From: Gnetum montanum
Lineage: Eukaryota > Streptophyta > Gnetopsida > Gnetales > Gnetaceae
DNA: 64,000 bases
Direction of reading: 5' to 3'
Assembly (NCBI GenBank): GCA_015680685.1
Contig: MNCI01002798.1
Location: 117,277 to 181,276, forward strand
In this document: positions 34,950-46,845 of the stretch, piece by piece
Layout of the letters: every line of letters begins with the position of its first letter
How positions within the stretch are numbered: the first letter of the stretch is position 1
Notes under the pieces: model-generated
Databases searched by the model: none
Seen by the model: the letters and a program-made list of their open reading frames with translations, nothing else
What the model was told of the DNA's origin: nothing
Translations under genes and position numbers: made by a program

Positions 34950-37640
34950 GGAGAAGATCACACCGTCCCTGGTGGCAGTAGTGCCAACAATCCTTGACTA
35001 GCCTCTGGCCCATGTGGTGGTGAGAGCATGAATGGTAGTTGCCCCACAGTAGCAGGAACTTGTGGAGGCAATCGGAAAGCCTCCAAGAGGGCACACATCT
35101 TTTCTTCCTTACTTCTAGGATTGTTCACTGTCCAAGTAGCTTCACCAGTGTGTGCTGGAATAGGAACCTCCCAAGGGCATGGTAGCGTAGGGAAGTGTTC
35201 TGAAGCTAGGCTGTGAACTATTTTCATTTGATGTCAAATGCTCGAATTGATGTTTGAAGCTACTGGTAGTCATTCATTCAATGGGCCAAGTTCTCTATGA
35301 TTGCACGCTATCTTTCAAAACTCATGCAGAGAACATCAAGTTCCGCATTTTTTTTTTCCAATTTCTACTTTGTTGCTTTGTGTGCTTGGAACTCGCCCTC
35401 TTATAAAGAATACGAGATAGCCACTTATTTCTCCAAGTTAGACTACGGCCTCCCAGCTGTTAGCATAGCCAGGTTTGCGTAGCAAAGGTTGGCAAGCTCC
35501 ATATACTCTATCATTTCTTCAATTTGTAGTTCCTTAAGGTAGATTTCAACTTGATTATAGGCATCCAACCCATCAAAGATAGGGTGCCATATCTCATCTC
35601 CTTTTTAAAGCTACTGGAGCACTTGGTTTATCTTAGCCTTGGAAACTTGAATATACTTCTCATTCACTTCTTTTTGTAATCCCACTTGGTCCCTGTAGTG
35701 ATTTTTGACTTTTTCAAATTTCAAGGCCTTGTTCTTCCAAGCAGTGATTTCGATGGGAGATTTCTATCGCAAGGTTTAAACCTCCTCCATGGACAGATTT
35801 TAGTGCTTAGTAGCCAACCTTCTCACATCAGCATTCATCCTGGCTAGCTGTTCCTACTGTTGGTGAATAAAATTTTTCATGTGCTCGTTTTCAGCACCAA
35901 CATTACTTAGGTGATGAACCTCCACAGTCAATCTAACATTATCCTAGTGAACCTCTATCAAGTCCTTATTTAAATGATATGCATGAGCATCTGTCAAGGA
36001 CTTATCAAAGATCATTGACTCTTGGTCATCCTCAAGTATCAGCAGTTTGATCTGAAGCTATTGAAAAGCTTCGTCACGAGTGAGCTCATGGCTGAGGAGA
36101 GCTGGATTGACAAGTTAGGCTCTTAATTGAGCAACTTATAACACCAAGCATTGAAAGTTAGCTTGATTAGCTTCAAGTTACCCTTCCACGATAAGGCTTT
36201 TACCCCTTGCCGATAGCAGCTTCGAATGGATTGTAGTGATGTTGTCCGAAAGGTTAAAGACATCCAGAAGTGGTTTCTTGGTTCCCACCAGTGGGTCCAA
36301 TAGTTTTTCATGTTGTGTTGCATCAATCTTGCTACGTGAAGTTCTAATGAATTCCTGTACATCTTGAAGTCCATGTATGTTTGGTGTAGCTGCCGCGAGA
36401 GCATTCAAAGTCGTAGTAATTATATCAGCAACCACTTCGACCGCAGTCTCCTGTCCTTGGTGTTGCATCACCAGGACCGTCACCCCCTCACCATCTTCCA
36501 GGCATACCGAGAAGGTAGCAACATTTCCTAAGATTTCAAGGAATAGCTGTTGAGTGGATATAGTTACCTCTCAGATGCCAGGATCTGTTCTTGTTGGTAC
36601 TTGCGTTCGAGTGGCAAAGAACATCGACCCTGCCCTTTCTAGAAAACTAATTGATTGAGCCACTTATTTGAAATGGCTCATGGTAGGGCAATGGACCAAA
36701 GGGTCTTCTTCTTCACCAATCCTTCTAGACTATTCTTGCTAGCTCAAGAGCGATTGTTGGATATCGTGGATGTGTTCAGTAATAGTTTGCGAACTCGACC
36801 TCATTGTTTGTGTAGGTGGTGAAGGCTATTTCTACTCTTCCTCAGCATGTGTAGTGGCAAGAGTCTTATCCTTCATCAGTTTCCTCCATGAGGCAATTGG
36901 GGCATGCTGAAGTGTATCATTAGCATATCATGCTATCCCTGCTCGTTTGCATAACTTTCTGATTAGGCAAGAAAAGGGGAGAGCTTGTCTTCCATGTTCT
37001 CTTTCGATGAACCTCTTTTCAATTTCCAAGAATAACAACTGTGGAAGAATCATGGAAACTTTCCCACTTAGGGTGGCACACGAACGAGTGGAGAAGGCCA
37101 TAATTTTGCTAGGTCTTATTTTTGGGTTTAGGTGATAAGATGCGATCTTTGAATACACCCTCTCCATGGTGGTTAGAGAGCCGAAATCCTTGTGGTCTAC
37201 CCCATAGCACCACTTGATCCACTCCACTTTTATCTTAGGGTCTGCTTATTTTGGGATCTCTGCCACATATGCTCCAGTATCTAGCAACCCCAGAGCTTAT
37301 GCTATTGCCTCTATAGTGTAAGAGACATAGATGTCTTTGATCCTTACCCTGGACCCCAGTTGTCGATGTTTCCAAAAGAGATAGGTTTCTCCTATGCACC
37401 ATTCACCACTGGTTGTGATGATCAGCCACATAGGGGAATTTTGCAATTGAAGTCTCATGTGTTCTGGTGCATTCTCGAGAAATGGTCCAAATTTTAGCTC
37501 TTGTAGGACCATCTGTTGCACTTCTCCCAGCTTGATAGCATCAAGACAGGCTTGGGTCAGGGTGACCTCAAGCCATGGTACTATTCCTAGGGTTTCATCC
37601 CCTTGTGATTGTCCACTGGGGATCACCTCTTTGGGAATCT
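34950..37640 (-). pseudogene. G2 additional ORF (aORF): PF20167-like domain plus coiled coil
   Basis: The best-preserved copy, read on the minus strand. Open pieces: 37626-37297 (LEVTLTQACLDAIKLGEVQQ, then LQELKFGPFLENAPE and SPMWLIITTSGEWCIGETY), 37227-36928 (MEWIKWCYGVDHKDFGSL, YHLNPKIRPSKIMAFSTRS, LPFSCLIRKLCKRAGIA), 36483-36178 (EVVADIITTTLNALAAAT, then ATQHEKLLDPLVGTKKPLLD), a coiled-coil-like stretch about 36050-35500 (NLSMEEV; WKNKALKFEKVKNHYRDQVG), and a C-terminal piece 35227-34958 (NPRSKEEKMCALLEAFRLPP). The same order occurs in G3. The second piece resembles PF20167, whose usual sequence ends LPFPSLITELCRRAGV. No signal peptide or membrane segment was seen, which speaks against an envelope protein. 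Total about 900 codons. Function unknown. Confidence 0.75.
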
Positions 37641-38029
37641 GATGGACAGATTACATATTAGGTTCTTCGCAGAGGGGGCTAGTTGCATGAGAGCCCTCTA
37701 CATGCTCTGGTTGCTGCACACCTCATCCCCTTTCTATTCATGGATGCTTCTCCTTCAGTTTTGATGGTCCTTTGTCCCTTGGATGCCTTGGTTTTGGTGC
37801 CATTTGCAATCAAACATAACCACCCATTAGGTTGTACATATGTAGCTCAAGATGGTCCTTATACACTTTCTTAGTTCGACTAAGTTATGTTGTTCACATG
37901 GGCATTCCATTAAATCCATCAAAGTGTTATTTCATTGGTTAAAGCAAAAAAAAAAATCAAGGGATAAGTTAAAGTTTAAGCTATTTTTTTGTTTCTTCCC
38001 CTTAGAGGTGTGATGTATTAGTTAATTAA

Positions 38030-38340
38030 TTAATTACACATAGGCTTCACCCCCAATGACTGAGAGCATACCTTTGAGTGCTTAATTGGGCTAGGATCGA
38101 TTGATGCAGACGTGCGAGAGAACGTAGGTGCTTGGGAAGAAGTTAGGTAGAAAAAATGGCAAAATATCCCTCCAATTTGTGTGCAAAATGATGAAAAATC
38201 AAGCACAATGGGCATATATATAGGGATTGGGCATTGTGTCGATGGGGCCATGTATATGTGGCTGCGTAGACATAGGGGGCTACATATACGAGGCCCTGCA
38301 TATGCAGGTGGTCACACCCATTGACTAGCGTTGACCAGCC
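38030..38340 (-). repeat. LTR-like fragment inside G2
   Basis: The stretch 38205-38320 carries TGTCGATGGGGCCATGTATA and ATACGAGGCCCTGCATATGC, closely like the U3 of the G2 LTRs (34600-34690, 44280-44370). It is preceded on the plus strand by CACCCCCAATGACTGAGAG, resembling the reverse complement of the PPT. It lies between the spacer and the aORF, so it may be the remnant 3' end of an ancestral element to which the aORF was added, or a product of recombination. Confidence 0.45.
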
Positions 38341-38429
38341 TAGAAAAAGCCCAAAAAAATAAATTGAAAATGAAAAATTGGGGCAGTTGAAGAGCGTAAG
38401 AGACTGGGAATGCAATCGAGGACATGAGG

Positions 38430-39120
38430 AAGGTAAACCAGGCTAGAAAAAGAGTCAAACATAGGAAAAACGAACTCCATGGGGGAGAAATCGAGCGATG
38501 GGGGGCTTAACAAATGAGATCAAGAATATGCAAGTGGATCCTCCCCATAGTAGGCGATAGCCTTAATAGCCCTTGCATAGCCTTAACACTAGAGTCTGTG
38601 GGCTCCGAGATTAAGAAATGGTAATCGAAAGTTAAGAAGACCATCCAAGTGAACCTGCCAAGGCATGAGAAGTCCATGGAAACCACGGTGAACTCTCAAA
38701 ATGTAACACAGGTAGTGAGGTAAGTTACGGAGAGAAATGGATGAAGAGAAAGACGAGAGAATGGGAATTCCGATTATCAAGCACATGAAACTTGGTGTGC
38801 AATTATGGTTAAGTGACCTAGTATGACCTTTTCTAGGTTCAAACCCAAAACCATCTACATATAGTGACATCTCAGCAACAGGAGAAACCCTGACCATTCC
38901 CCAAGTAGATAGGAATGCACCCACAAAGAACCACCACTCCAAAAGATGTGAGAGGAAGGAAGTGAAATAGGACTAAGTTAGAGGGGACGAAGAAAGTCCC
39001 ATAACTACTACTTGTGGCCTGTGAGAGGTAGTCTAAGGGGTGTGCTTTGAATTCGCTCATAGCAATGATTTTATTTTTTATTTTCTTGTGATTTCATGGG
39101 AACCACACCATGCAAAGACC
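38430..39120 (-). other. G2 non-coding spacer
   Basis: Shared with G1 (7250-7900), G3 and G5. Landmarks on the plus strand are GTGGATCCTCCCC (38533-38545), GAGTCTGTGGGCTCC (about 38592) and AACCACACCATGCAAAGAC (39100-39118). No frame with a motif. The join to RT falls between 39120 and 39165, which marks the deletion of RNase H and integrase. Confidence 0.65.
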
Positions 39121-39159
39121 CATGCTTCTTTGCATGCATTCGACCAAGGGATGTGCTTG

Positions 39160-40130
39160 GTTGTCGAGTGATTCCTTGGATGACCCTAATCTATTCAAGA
39201 TCTACGCTAATCCCTATCTGCAAGATACGATGCCCCAGCACAATGCCTTCTTGGACCATTAAATGGCTTTTCTACCAATTGAGCCATAGATTAGTGTCTA
39301 CAAACCTTTTCAGAACTTGCTCAAGGTGGTCCAAGGCTTCCTCGAATGTGGTCCCATAGGTAGAGAAGTCATTCATGAAGACTTCTATCCCATTGCCAAT
39401 TTTTTGCTAGAAGCTGCTGAGGACAAGGCATTGGAATGTGGCAGGTGCATTACATAGGCCAAAAGGCATCTTCTTGTATGGAAAAGTCCCCCATGGACTT
39501 GTCAAAGTTGTTTTGGCCTGGTCCTCTGGTGTAATTTGAATTTGGTTATAGTCATTATAACCATCCAAAAAGCTGTAATAGTGGTGCCTTGCAATAGTAT
39601 CCAACACTTGGTCCACAAATGGGAGTGGGAAGTGATCCTTGAAGGTAGCCATGTTGAGAAATCAGAAGTCTATATAGACCCACCATTTTTCACCTTTCTT
39701 TGACACAATAATAAGTGGGCTGACCCATTCGCTAACGACAATAGAATAGATGAACCCCGCCTTTAGCAACTGCTCCATTTCATCTTTGATGACCTGCTTC
39801 AGTTTGGGGTTCAATCACCTTTGTGGTTGTCGCCGTGGCTTCATGGAGGGGTCAGTATAGATCCGATGTTGGTAGACCCTAGGATAAACTCTAGTTAACT
39901 CAGGATATGACCATGAAAATGCAGCATCCCATTTGTTTACCACCTTCAACAATTTTTTTTTTGTTCAGGAGCAAGGGTGGCATTGATAAATACTGGCTTC
40001 CCATTTTGCAAAAATGCATATTCTAAGTGGGCCGGTAAGGTCTTGAGCTCCAGGGACTCTTGTTTAAAGCTTTTAGGGATTTGCAGCTTTCCCTAATCAT
40101 CATGGTTATCAAATGTGAAGACCTGTTGAT
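39160..40130 (-). pseudogene. G2 reverse transcriptase, truncated
   Basis: Reads SEWVSPLIIVSKKGEKWW (about 39735-39680), then the open frame 39652-39407 with FKDHFPLPFVDQVLD, YYSFLDGYNDYNQIQIT and KKMPFGLCNAPATFQC. The catalytic box is VFMNDFSTYG (about 39380), where the first Asp of F-x-D-D is Asn. It continues ALDHLEQVLK and KSHLMVQEGIVLGHRIL, and is lost after about 39160. The thumb end, RNase H and integrase are absent. One stop lies before LNMATF. It follows the protease in the normal order. Confidence 0.88.
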
Positions 40131-40338
40131 GAACCTCTTCCATTTCATCCATGCTTTCTACGTAGGCTCGTACAAGCCCCTCTGATGGTTCCATGCACAA
40201 TGCATTGCTAGCAGGATTAGCTATCAGCTACTGGGAACCCTCTCGATTGGTGGCTACTACGTATAGGCACTGTTGAACTGACGATTCTTCGGTACATTGA
40301 TTGCATGCTTGAATGGATATCCGCTTAGCATACCATAA

Positions 40339-40760
40339 CTACTGCACACAGTTGCACCCTGAGTCATTGTATGCAATGCATGGAATGCACTTCTTCTCGA
40401 TCTTTTCAAAATTATTTTTTATTGAAATTTCAAGGGAGAGATCTTGGAGTCCTAGTCTTGCATCCACCATGCTCAGCCAGGCTCTTCCCATTATGATAGG
40501 AAAGTTCCCCTTATAATTCTCCACTCGGATGACAAGGAAATCAGTAGGATAAGACCACCCAAAAATGGTGGTCACAATGTCCTCCACCAATCCCAAGGGA
40601 ATGGTGATGGATTGGTCTGGTAGCTCGAGCCAAATGTTGCTCTTTTTTAATGGGGGTAGGTTCTAGTTCTTGTACATGTCATGTGAAATCAAATTGACAC
40701 TTGACCCCGAGTCCAAAAGAGCTTTACATGGCTCATTCCCTACCACCTGAAGATAGATGA
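40339..40760 (-). pseudogene. G2 protease region
   Basis: The active-site stretch CKALLDSGSSVNLI (about 40728-40690) keeps Asp-Ser-Gly. Then the open frame 40596-40339 begins MGLVEDIVTTIFGWSYPTDF and contains FPIIMGRAWLSMVDARLGL, typical of this family's retropepsins. A frame change or stop separates the two parts. Confidence 0.85.
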
Positions 40761-41539
40761 GGGGGCTTCTTGGATTAGTTAATTTTCTAGGAAGATGCCT
40801 TGCCTTGATCTAGTCGGTCACACCATGTGTGAGCATGATCATTTGTACATTGGAGGATAGTTGGTTTGAAGGCTACTCGAGTGGTGGAACAGTGGAGGTG
40901 GTTTGAAGTTTAGAGGCACAAGCCATAGGTGGATGTGAGAGTGTGCCTACATTATTAGGCCAAAAGAAGGGACATTTCTATGGCTTGGCTTCTGGTCCAC
41001 CCGGATGAGGAGTCGGTTGTAGGTTGATAGCCCTCATAGCATTACATTGCTGTGGCTATGGTGGAATTTCTCCCTGCATAGGTGGAGAAGGTGATAGCTG
41101 AGTGGGATGTTGCAGAGAAGGAATGGTAGGAGAAGGTGATGGAGGATAGTAGAGATGTGGGCTTTCCCCCCTGGGTGATCAAGATTGAGGTTAAAAATAT
41201 TTCGGGGGTGGTAATAACTTTTAAAGGCCGCATGACTGGAAGAGTTCTGTGGAGAGATCGGTTGTTGAATGTAGTACCCATAGGGATCTTTCTATTTGTA
41301 AGGGTACTGTTGCCTTGGAGGTGGCATCCCCCATGCTTATGGATGTTGCCATTTCTAGAAGTATTCATAAGGTTGTGGTGTTGCTCCACTATAATAATAT
41401 CCTTGTTGTTGGTGGAACTGCCTTGGGTTGCCTTGTGGGTAAGGCAACCTTCGGGGTGTTTGCCTCTTCGCCAAGAGAGGATTCAATGCGTACACCCCAG
41501 ACTCTTGAAGATGTGACACCATAGGAAAAAATCCCTTAG

Positions 41540-43329
41540 GATGTTCATATTGGCATATGCCAGATTCATCATCCTCCTTGATGTCAGAGTCTGCAACCTA
41601 CTCTGCTACAACAACTTTGCCCTTACCCTTATGTTGGGCACATTCAGCTTCCCTCTTCCTATGCTGATCACAATCATTACCTTATTCTTTGGACTCTTCT
41701 ACAATTTTTAGCACACTTTGGAATTTTTTGTTCAAAGAGTCCCACATCTTATCAACCTTTGCCAATATGTTAGATGCAAAATTTTGTAAGGGCAAGGTTT
41801 CTTGGTTCATCACTACTTCCAATGGTGATTCTTTCTCCTCTTCACAGAATTGGACCTCCCTCTTTTTGATGGAGGGATCTCGATTAAATTCCTTTGCACT
41901 CTCCTTCTTTCTGAGTTCCCCCTCTTCTTTGGCAACCTGCTCAATGAGGCATTGTAGTTGATGGGCCCTTAGTTCTGATAACCGTCCATGGGCGTACACA
42001 CCAAGGATCTTTCACGTTTCAAAGCAGAGCCCATCAATGATATGGTGAAGCTGTGCTTGTTGAGAGTAGCCATGACCAGGGAACTAATGTAATAATGAAT
42101 AGTACTTACTCATGGCTACGTCCAAGGGTTCATAATTCCCTTGCTTCTAGCCTTGTATTTGACATCTTAGATTCACCACTCTGGAGTACGTTTGATATTT
42201 GTCATTGAAAATATCAAGCATCGTACTCCATCCTTTGATTGATTTTGGTTCCAAGGATCAGTACCAACTTTTTGCTTCCTTGATGAGTGTGCGAGGGAAC
42301 AACTTCAACTTCTACCAATCATTGTCAATATTTTGTAGGGTGCAAGCATCATGGAATGCATATAGGTGAGTTTGTGGATCACAATTGCATCCCCCTTCAA
42401 ATCTAAGGATGTTGTTCATGTTGATACGCTTGATCCAGCTATCCTTCAAGTACCTACTAGGGATCTGAACTACCTCAAAAATATGGAGCATGCTTCGAGT
42501 ACCCAACAATGGCTCATCCGAGTCATAGTCCTGCTGAGGACCATGGTGTGTATGACGATTTCGACTACCCCTCCTTTCATGATAGTGAGCCTTGCGTGAT
42601 TGGTCATGCATTTTCCCATGTTGGTCCCTTCGATCATCATGACCATCATCTATTGGCTCCTTTCTACCATGGTTATGATTAGAGTTTGAATTGGGTGATG
42701 GTAGAGGGGAGTAAGAGGATGGAGAAGAAGGAGAGGAATCACCACCACTCTGGTGTCGATCTCCCCCTCTACTATGATGATGACCTCAATCATCCTACCC
42801 ATCCTTTCTTGAGCCATGACTTTTCTTACATGACCCTCCATCCCCTTGGGGATCTTGGTCACTTGGAGGCTTGTTTAGGATGATAGATTGAATGAACTAC
42901 TACCCCATAGGAAGTTCAGCTGAATGGAAATAATGAAAGATAGGTTCCCCCATCATCCTACAGCCCTTGCAAGAATAAGGGGTTACTAAATTGCTTCCCG
43001 TTCAGGTGTTCATATCGTTCTACCTACTGCTGGTCTTGTGCTCGTTGGACCTCAGTGGGATGATAGTCTCAGTAGTCATGGTCCTCCATGACGTACTCCA
43101 CAACAAGGTCCTAGATGCCTAGTCTGGCAAGATTGTGGAATAGCATTCCAGGAGCCAATCGGTCAAGTGGTAGTATGATGTTGCCCTCCATGTCTTGCCA
43201 TCGTAGATGCTCATCTTGATGTAGAATGAATGTGAAGTTAGGGACATATTCATCGGGATGCTTGTATACCACCCGACATTCTTGTGGCACCGATGGGTTG
43301 GATACATCTCACCTATGAGAAGAAGACAT
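41540..43329 (-). pseudogene. G2 gag
   Basis: The start is the ATG at 43329 (MSSSHR), then RVVYKHPDEYVPNFTFILHQ. The Arg/His-rich linker (42870-42500) precedes the core with THLYAFHDACTLQNIDNDW (about 42370-42310), the segment VAMSKYYSLLH (about 42115) and the frame 41999-41682 (MYAHGRLSELRAHQLQCLIE, acidic tail, DKMWDSLNKKFQSVLKIVEE). It is collinear with G1 gag. Several stops. The Retrotrans_gag-like core forms the particle, by family. Confidence 0.85.
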
Positions 43330-43476
43330 GTTGGATATTAGATGATGCATTTACTTGATGTACCCTACTTTTTACTTTAATTTTTCTAGCATGTGTAAAT
43401 GTTACTATCCTAGGTCCATTCCAATGACATGAATGATAATTTTGCTAAGGTTAGATGATGCATGTAAGACTAACAG

Positions 43477-43494
43477 TTCCCAGCAATGGCGCCA
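43477..43494 (-). other. G2 primer-binding site (tRNA-Asp)
   Basis: On the coding strand TGGCGCCATTGCTGGGAA, one base inside the 5' LTR. It has three differences from TGGCGCCGTTGCCGGGGA and is the best-kept 5' half in the window. Confidence 0.9.
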
Positions 43495-43495
43495 A

Positions 43496-44404
43496 TGATG
43501 AGCGGCTAGGTACCCCTATGCCAAACCATACGAATCACAAGTGTTCACATGCGACTCGATCGAATTTCATAGACTATAAGCACTTTTCATACACCAAACC
43601 CTAACTAGGAAAACCCTTTGTTAGAACACTCATGTTCTTCCCAACCTCACTTATGATGTTCCAATGGTGATGGTTAAGTGAGATTGAGACAACTGATTTT
43701 TATGGCTTTTTACTTTATCTTTTGGCATCTAATAAAGTAAGGAATGAAATACTATATAATCTATAATTATCCTAATCTATATCTTTAACTAATCCTAGTA
43801 TAAGTATTTGATCCCATCTTCTGTGCACGTTCCAAGCATCCACTAACCACTACTAGGCTACTAGACGTTAAGCGTCGTTGGGCTACCAAGCATTGGGTTT
43901 ACGTTCAAGATGGTCATACTTATGGTATTTACGAACTATAAAGGAGCAATAGTGATTAAAGGGGTAATAACATAAAATTAATGAATGATTAAAACATATA
44001 AATATTAAACTAGAAATGCATAGAAATGGCTAAGTCTAATTGCTACAAGGAATGCTTGAAAAGCTCATCTTTATTGCCGTTCACACCAATGGGCTTAGGT
44101 ACATTAGCGTTCGAATAAAGATCTGAACACATTTCTTACACCTACTATGGGCACTTGAAAAATATTCTAACTCTCATAGAAACAAACTACAAGAGCTTCG
44201 CTACAATTGAAGAAAAGGTAAATAAGTGTGGTAGGAGCCCACTTATTTATAGGCTGAAAAAGGTGCCGCATAAATGGGGCCACATTGACGCATGGGAGGA
44301 TGCGTCGATGGGGCCATGTATATGGGGCCATGTCGATGCGGCCGCATATACGAGGTCCCATATTCACGACCTAGTAGACGCAACGACCAACAAACACTTC
44401 ATCA
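43496..44404 (-). repeat. G2 5' LTR
   Basis: Runs from TGATGAGCGGCTAGG to ACACTTCATCA on the plus strand and aligns end to end with 33815-34719. TATA box (minus TATAAATA) at 44251-44244. The duplicated ACTGGGCTACCA motif is at about 43850-43895. Confidence 0.93.
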
Positions 44405-44409
44405 ACAGT

Positions 44410-45003
44410 TATTTGAAATCATAAGATATGATGTTACTAATGACTTATTGGTTCAAAGATAGGTTACATGATCTTTAGTGCTTAGACTATGTATTCGACC
44501 TTTGGTTTTAAATACTATCGGATATCAACTGAAAGGATTGAATTAATTGTACCTCATTAATTATCTAATCTTAACTTGATCTATGAACATATAAGGGACA
44601 ACTCTTAATGGAATTTGGTTTTTGATCATTAGGCCTATAAAAACTTTGTTGAAGGATTTGTACTCTTTAAGTGATATCCATCACATTTTCATCCTTTGTT
44701 AAATATTTATGTAGATACTATCTCAAGTTTATCTTATGGAAATTTATTGAGGATGTATGGGTGGGCCCTTATCATGTTCCTTGCCTTTTGGATGTTGTCT
44801 AAAAAGGGGAAGAGTTTTGTGATCAGTCATGTAAGCTATGTGGTATATGATGTTGCTCTTTCTATGATATATCTTTGGATAAAGGTTGTGATATGTTTAG
44901 TGCATTATGAAGATAGATTATATTTTTGATTTTATTGTTTATCATATAATATTATGTATATTATGGAATGTACTAACCCATTTTCTTAAGTTTTTGACAT
45001 CAC
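44410..45003 (+). other. C1 internal region, right part
   Basis: Continuation of the C1 interior after G2. One frame (44696-44929, 77 codons) is open but shows no RNase H or other copia motif. Confidence 0.5.
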
Positions 45004-45004
45004 C

Positions 45005-45017
45005 AAAAGGGGAAGAT
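45005..45017 (+). other. C1 polypurine tract
   Basis: AAAAGGGGAAGAT directly before the 3' LTR start TGTTGACC; a standard copia PPT. Confidence 0.85.
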
Positions 45018-46049
45018 TGTTGACCTTTTGGTATGTTAAAACCTTAGAAAAAATGGAGAATGTAGAAATATGCTTGTAGTCTTATAGGACCAAGAAAGAA
45101 CATGTTGAGCTAACATGTGAAAAAGAGAGCTAAACTAAAATGAGAGCTACATTGAGATGTCAAAATACGAAATGGAATGATGAGATGAGAACTAGGATGC
45201 ATATGGATTCTATAAGCCAAATGAAGATGTTCTAGGGACTGCCAAGATGCTAAAATTCTAGATCCATGATCCAAAATTCAAAGTGGTAAACATCTAAGTG
45301 TAGACATCTACATTTCCAGGTAGACATCTCTCCTAAACTAAGGTTGATTAGTGATAGACATCTCAACTCTGAATTAGATGTCCAAGCTAGCCATTTCATA
45401 GTTGTTGTATGAATTCCAAGGAGTTTTTGGAAACTTAAAGGACATAAGACATAGTGAAATTCTTGGGAAATGGTCAAGTACTATTCATTGAAAATCTATC
45501 CTTAGCTACTAAAAGAGAATTAGGTTTTGCTCTCCATTGATTCATCATTTGAATGTATTGTATGTAGTAAGCTTCATTGGAAGGACTTTGTAAATAAAGT
45601 TATACTCCCTCCTTGATCTTTTTATTTCTTTCTTTGTAGCCTTATGGGGTTGATGTGCTTCTTGTGGGAAGGCATCTTTATTAAGTTTATTAGGACCTTG
45701 AGGGGTTGAGTTGTTTTATAGCAACAAAATGCTCTAGTATGAAGCTCATGTTTTATAATGTTGTGAGATCCTTTAAATCACATTTTGAGCTTGTTATGAC
45801 CTTGTGGGGTTGAGTGTTTCTCTAGCAAGAAAACACTCTATGTGAAGCTTAAATCTTGTAAAGGTTGTGGTATCCTTGAAACCAAATTTTTTTAAGGAAC
45901 AAAGTCTAGAGGTATGGAAGGATTCTATCCTTTGAGTTTGAAGGTATCCAAGTTGGGCAATCACATAAAATTTATGTGTAGTTTTTGGTTGCGTTGGTTG
46001 TTTTAATTGGAGAAATTATTCAACCCCATTTCTAATTTCTCAAACCTCA
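45018..46049 (+). repeat. C1 3' LTR
   Basis: Aligns with 29422-30409, starts TGTTGACCTTTTGG and ends CAAACCTCA. It is slightly longer than the 5' copy because of indels, notably around 45740-45850. Confidence 0.9.
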
Positions 46050-46670
46050 TTGCTGATTGAAGAATGATGAATTTCATGGAACTTGCTAATCTTCGTTATA
46101 TAAACTTGGAAATGATGAAAGCAAGGAGACCAAGGATTGAGTTGGAAAAGCAGATGGTTAGTTCCTACATTCTTTATGAAGCAGAATTCAAGCTCTAGAA
46201 AGAGAAAAAATAGAATTTGGAGATAGCCAATATGGAGCTTGAAGTTCTTAGAAGAAGATTCACTAAGCAACAATCTATTACCGAGAACCTAGCTAGGTGG
46301 ATGAATGACTAATAAGAACTATAGAACCTTGTGAGGATGTTCAGCATAGAATGTAAAACTTTTGAAACCTAGTTTGTCAATGTGAAGGAACTATTTCTTT
46401 CAATGCCCTACTAGTGGAACATTACTACACTAGCCCCCATCAACAAAGCCCCTTGAACCATGTATGATCCACAAAGCAAAGAAGAAAAGATGAAAGTACT
46501 TTTGGATGCTTTTAAACTTTTGATAGAATTAGTGGAAGAAACAATCCAACTCAACCTCCACCAACATCAGGATGGGACGAGGAATCATCAGAGCACAAGA
46601 ACCTCCACTTCTAGACACTATTTGAGACTTAAACACATCTTCGGCTATCCTATAGGAACTTTTTGAATTT
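46050..46670 (+). pseudogene. G3 aORF, 3' part
   Basis: The G3 aORF resumes after C1. It reads a helical charged segment (ELEKQMVSSYILYEAEFKL, about 46138-46195), then the frame 46460-46666 beginning MYDPQSKEEKMKVLLDAFKL. This matches the C-terminal piece of the G2 aORF (NPRSKEEKMCALLEAFRL). The match proves that the two flanks of C1 belong to one reading region. Internal stops remain. Confidence 0.75.
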
Positions 46671-46845
46671 TTATAAAGTGTTCAATTGTGTCGTAATGGA
46701 TACTCATTTTTGTAACAATGTACAATCTAGCACTCAGAATTAGTTAAAGAGTTAGTTAGTTTACCTTTTAGTTAATAAATTTTATACCTTTTCATTTTGT
46801 AAGAAACTTGTTCCTAATCTTATTCACTTGAAGATGAATTTTCAG

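Larger units (their letters stand above)
33815..44404 (-). mobile_element. G2: Ty3/gypsy LTR retrotransposon nested in C1
   Basis: A 10.6 kb element with LTRs 33815-34719 and 43496-44404 and target-site copies ATAGT (33810-33814) and ACAGT (44405-44409), one mismatch. Minus-strand order: PBS 43494-43477, gag, protease, RT (cut short near 39160), spacer (39120-38430), an LTR-like fragment (38340-38030), aORF (37640-34950), PPT, 3' LTR. RNase H and integrase are missing. It is the youngest insertion of its stack, lying inside C1, inside G3, inside G4. Its CpG-rich U3 and readable frames fit a later arrival. Confidence 0.93.
29422..46049 (+). mobile_element. C1: copia LTR retrotransposon with gag only, split by G2
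   Basis: LTRs 29422-30409 and 45018-46049 start TGTTGAC and end CCTCA. The target-site copies are TTGCA (29417-29421) and TTGCT (46050-46054), one mismatch. A tRNA-iMet PBS (30412) and a PPT (45005-45017) lie inside. Without G2 the element is about 6.0 kb, with only about 4.0 kb of internal DNA. Gag is clear, but the remaining 2.4 kb shows no protease, integrase, RT or RNase H motif, so it may be a gag-only non-autonomous type or a deletion product. It is inserted in the G3 aORF. Confidence 0.88.

Noticed and set aside
34950-37640. aORF as an ordinary host gene or an envelope gene
   Set aside because: Repeated in several elements at the same position and decayed like them; no signal peptide or membrane segment seen.
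35028-37642. Plus-strand frames around 35028, 35297, 36947 and 37457
   Set aside because: Antisense to the G2 aORF; the minus strand has the conserved, collinear protein.
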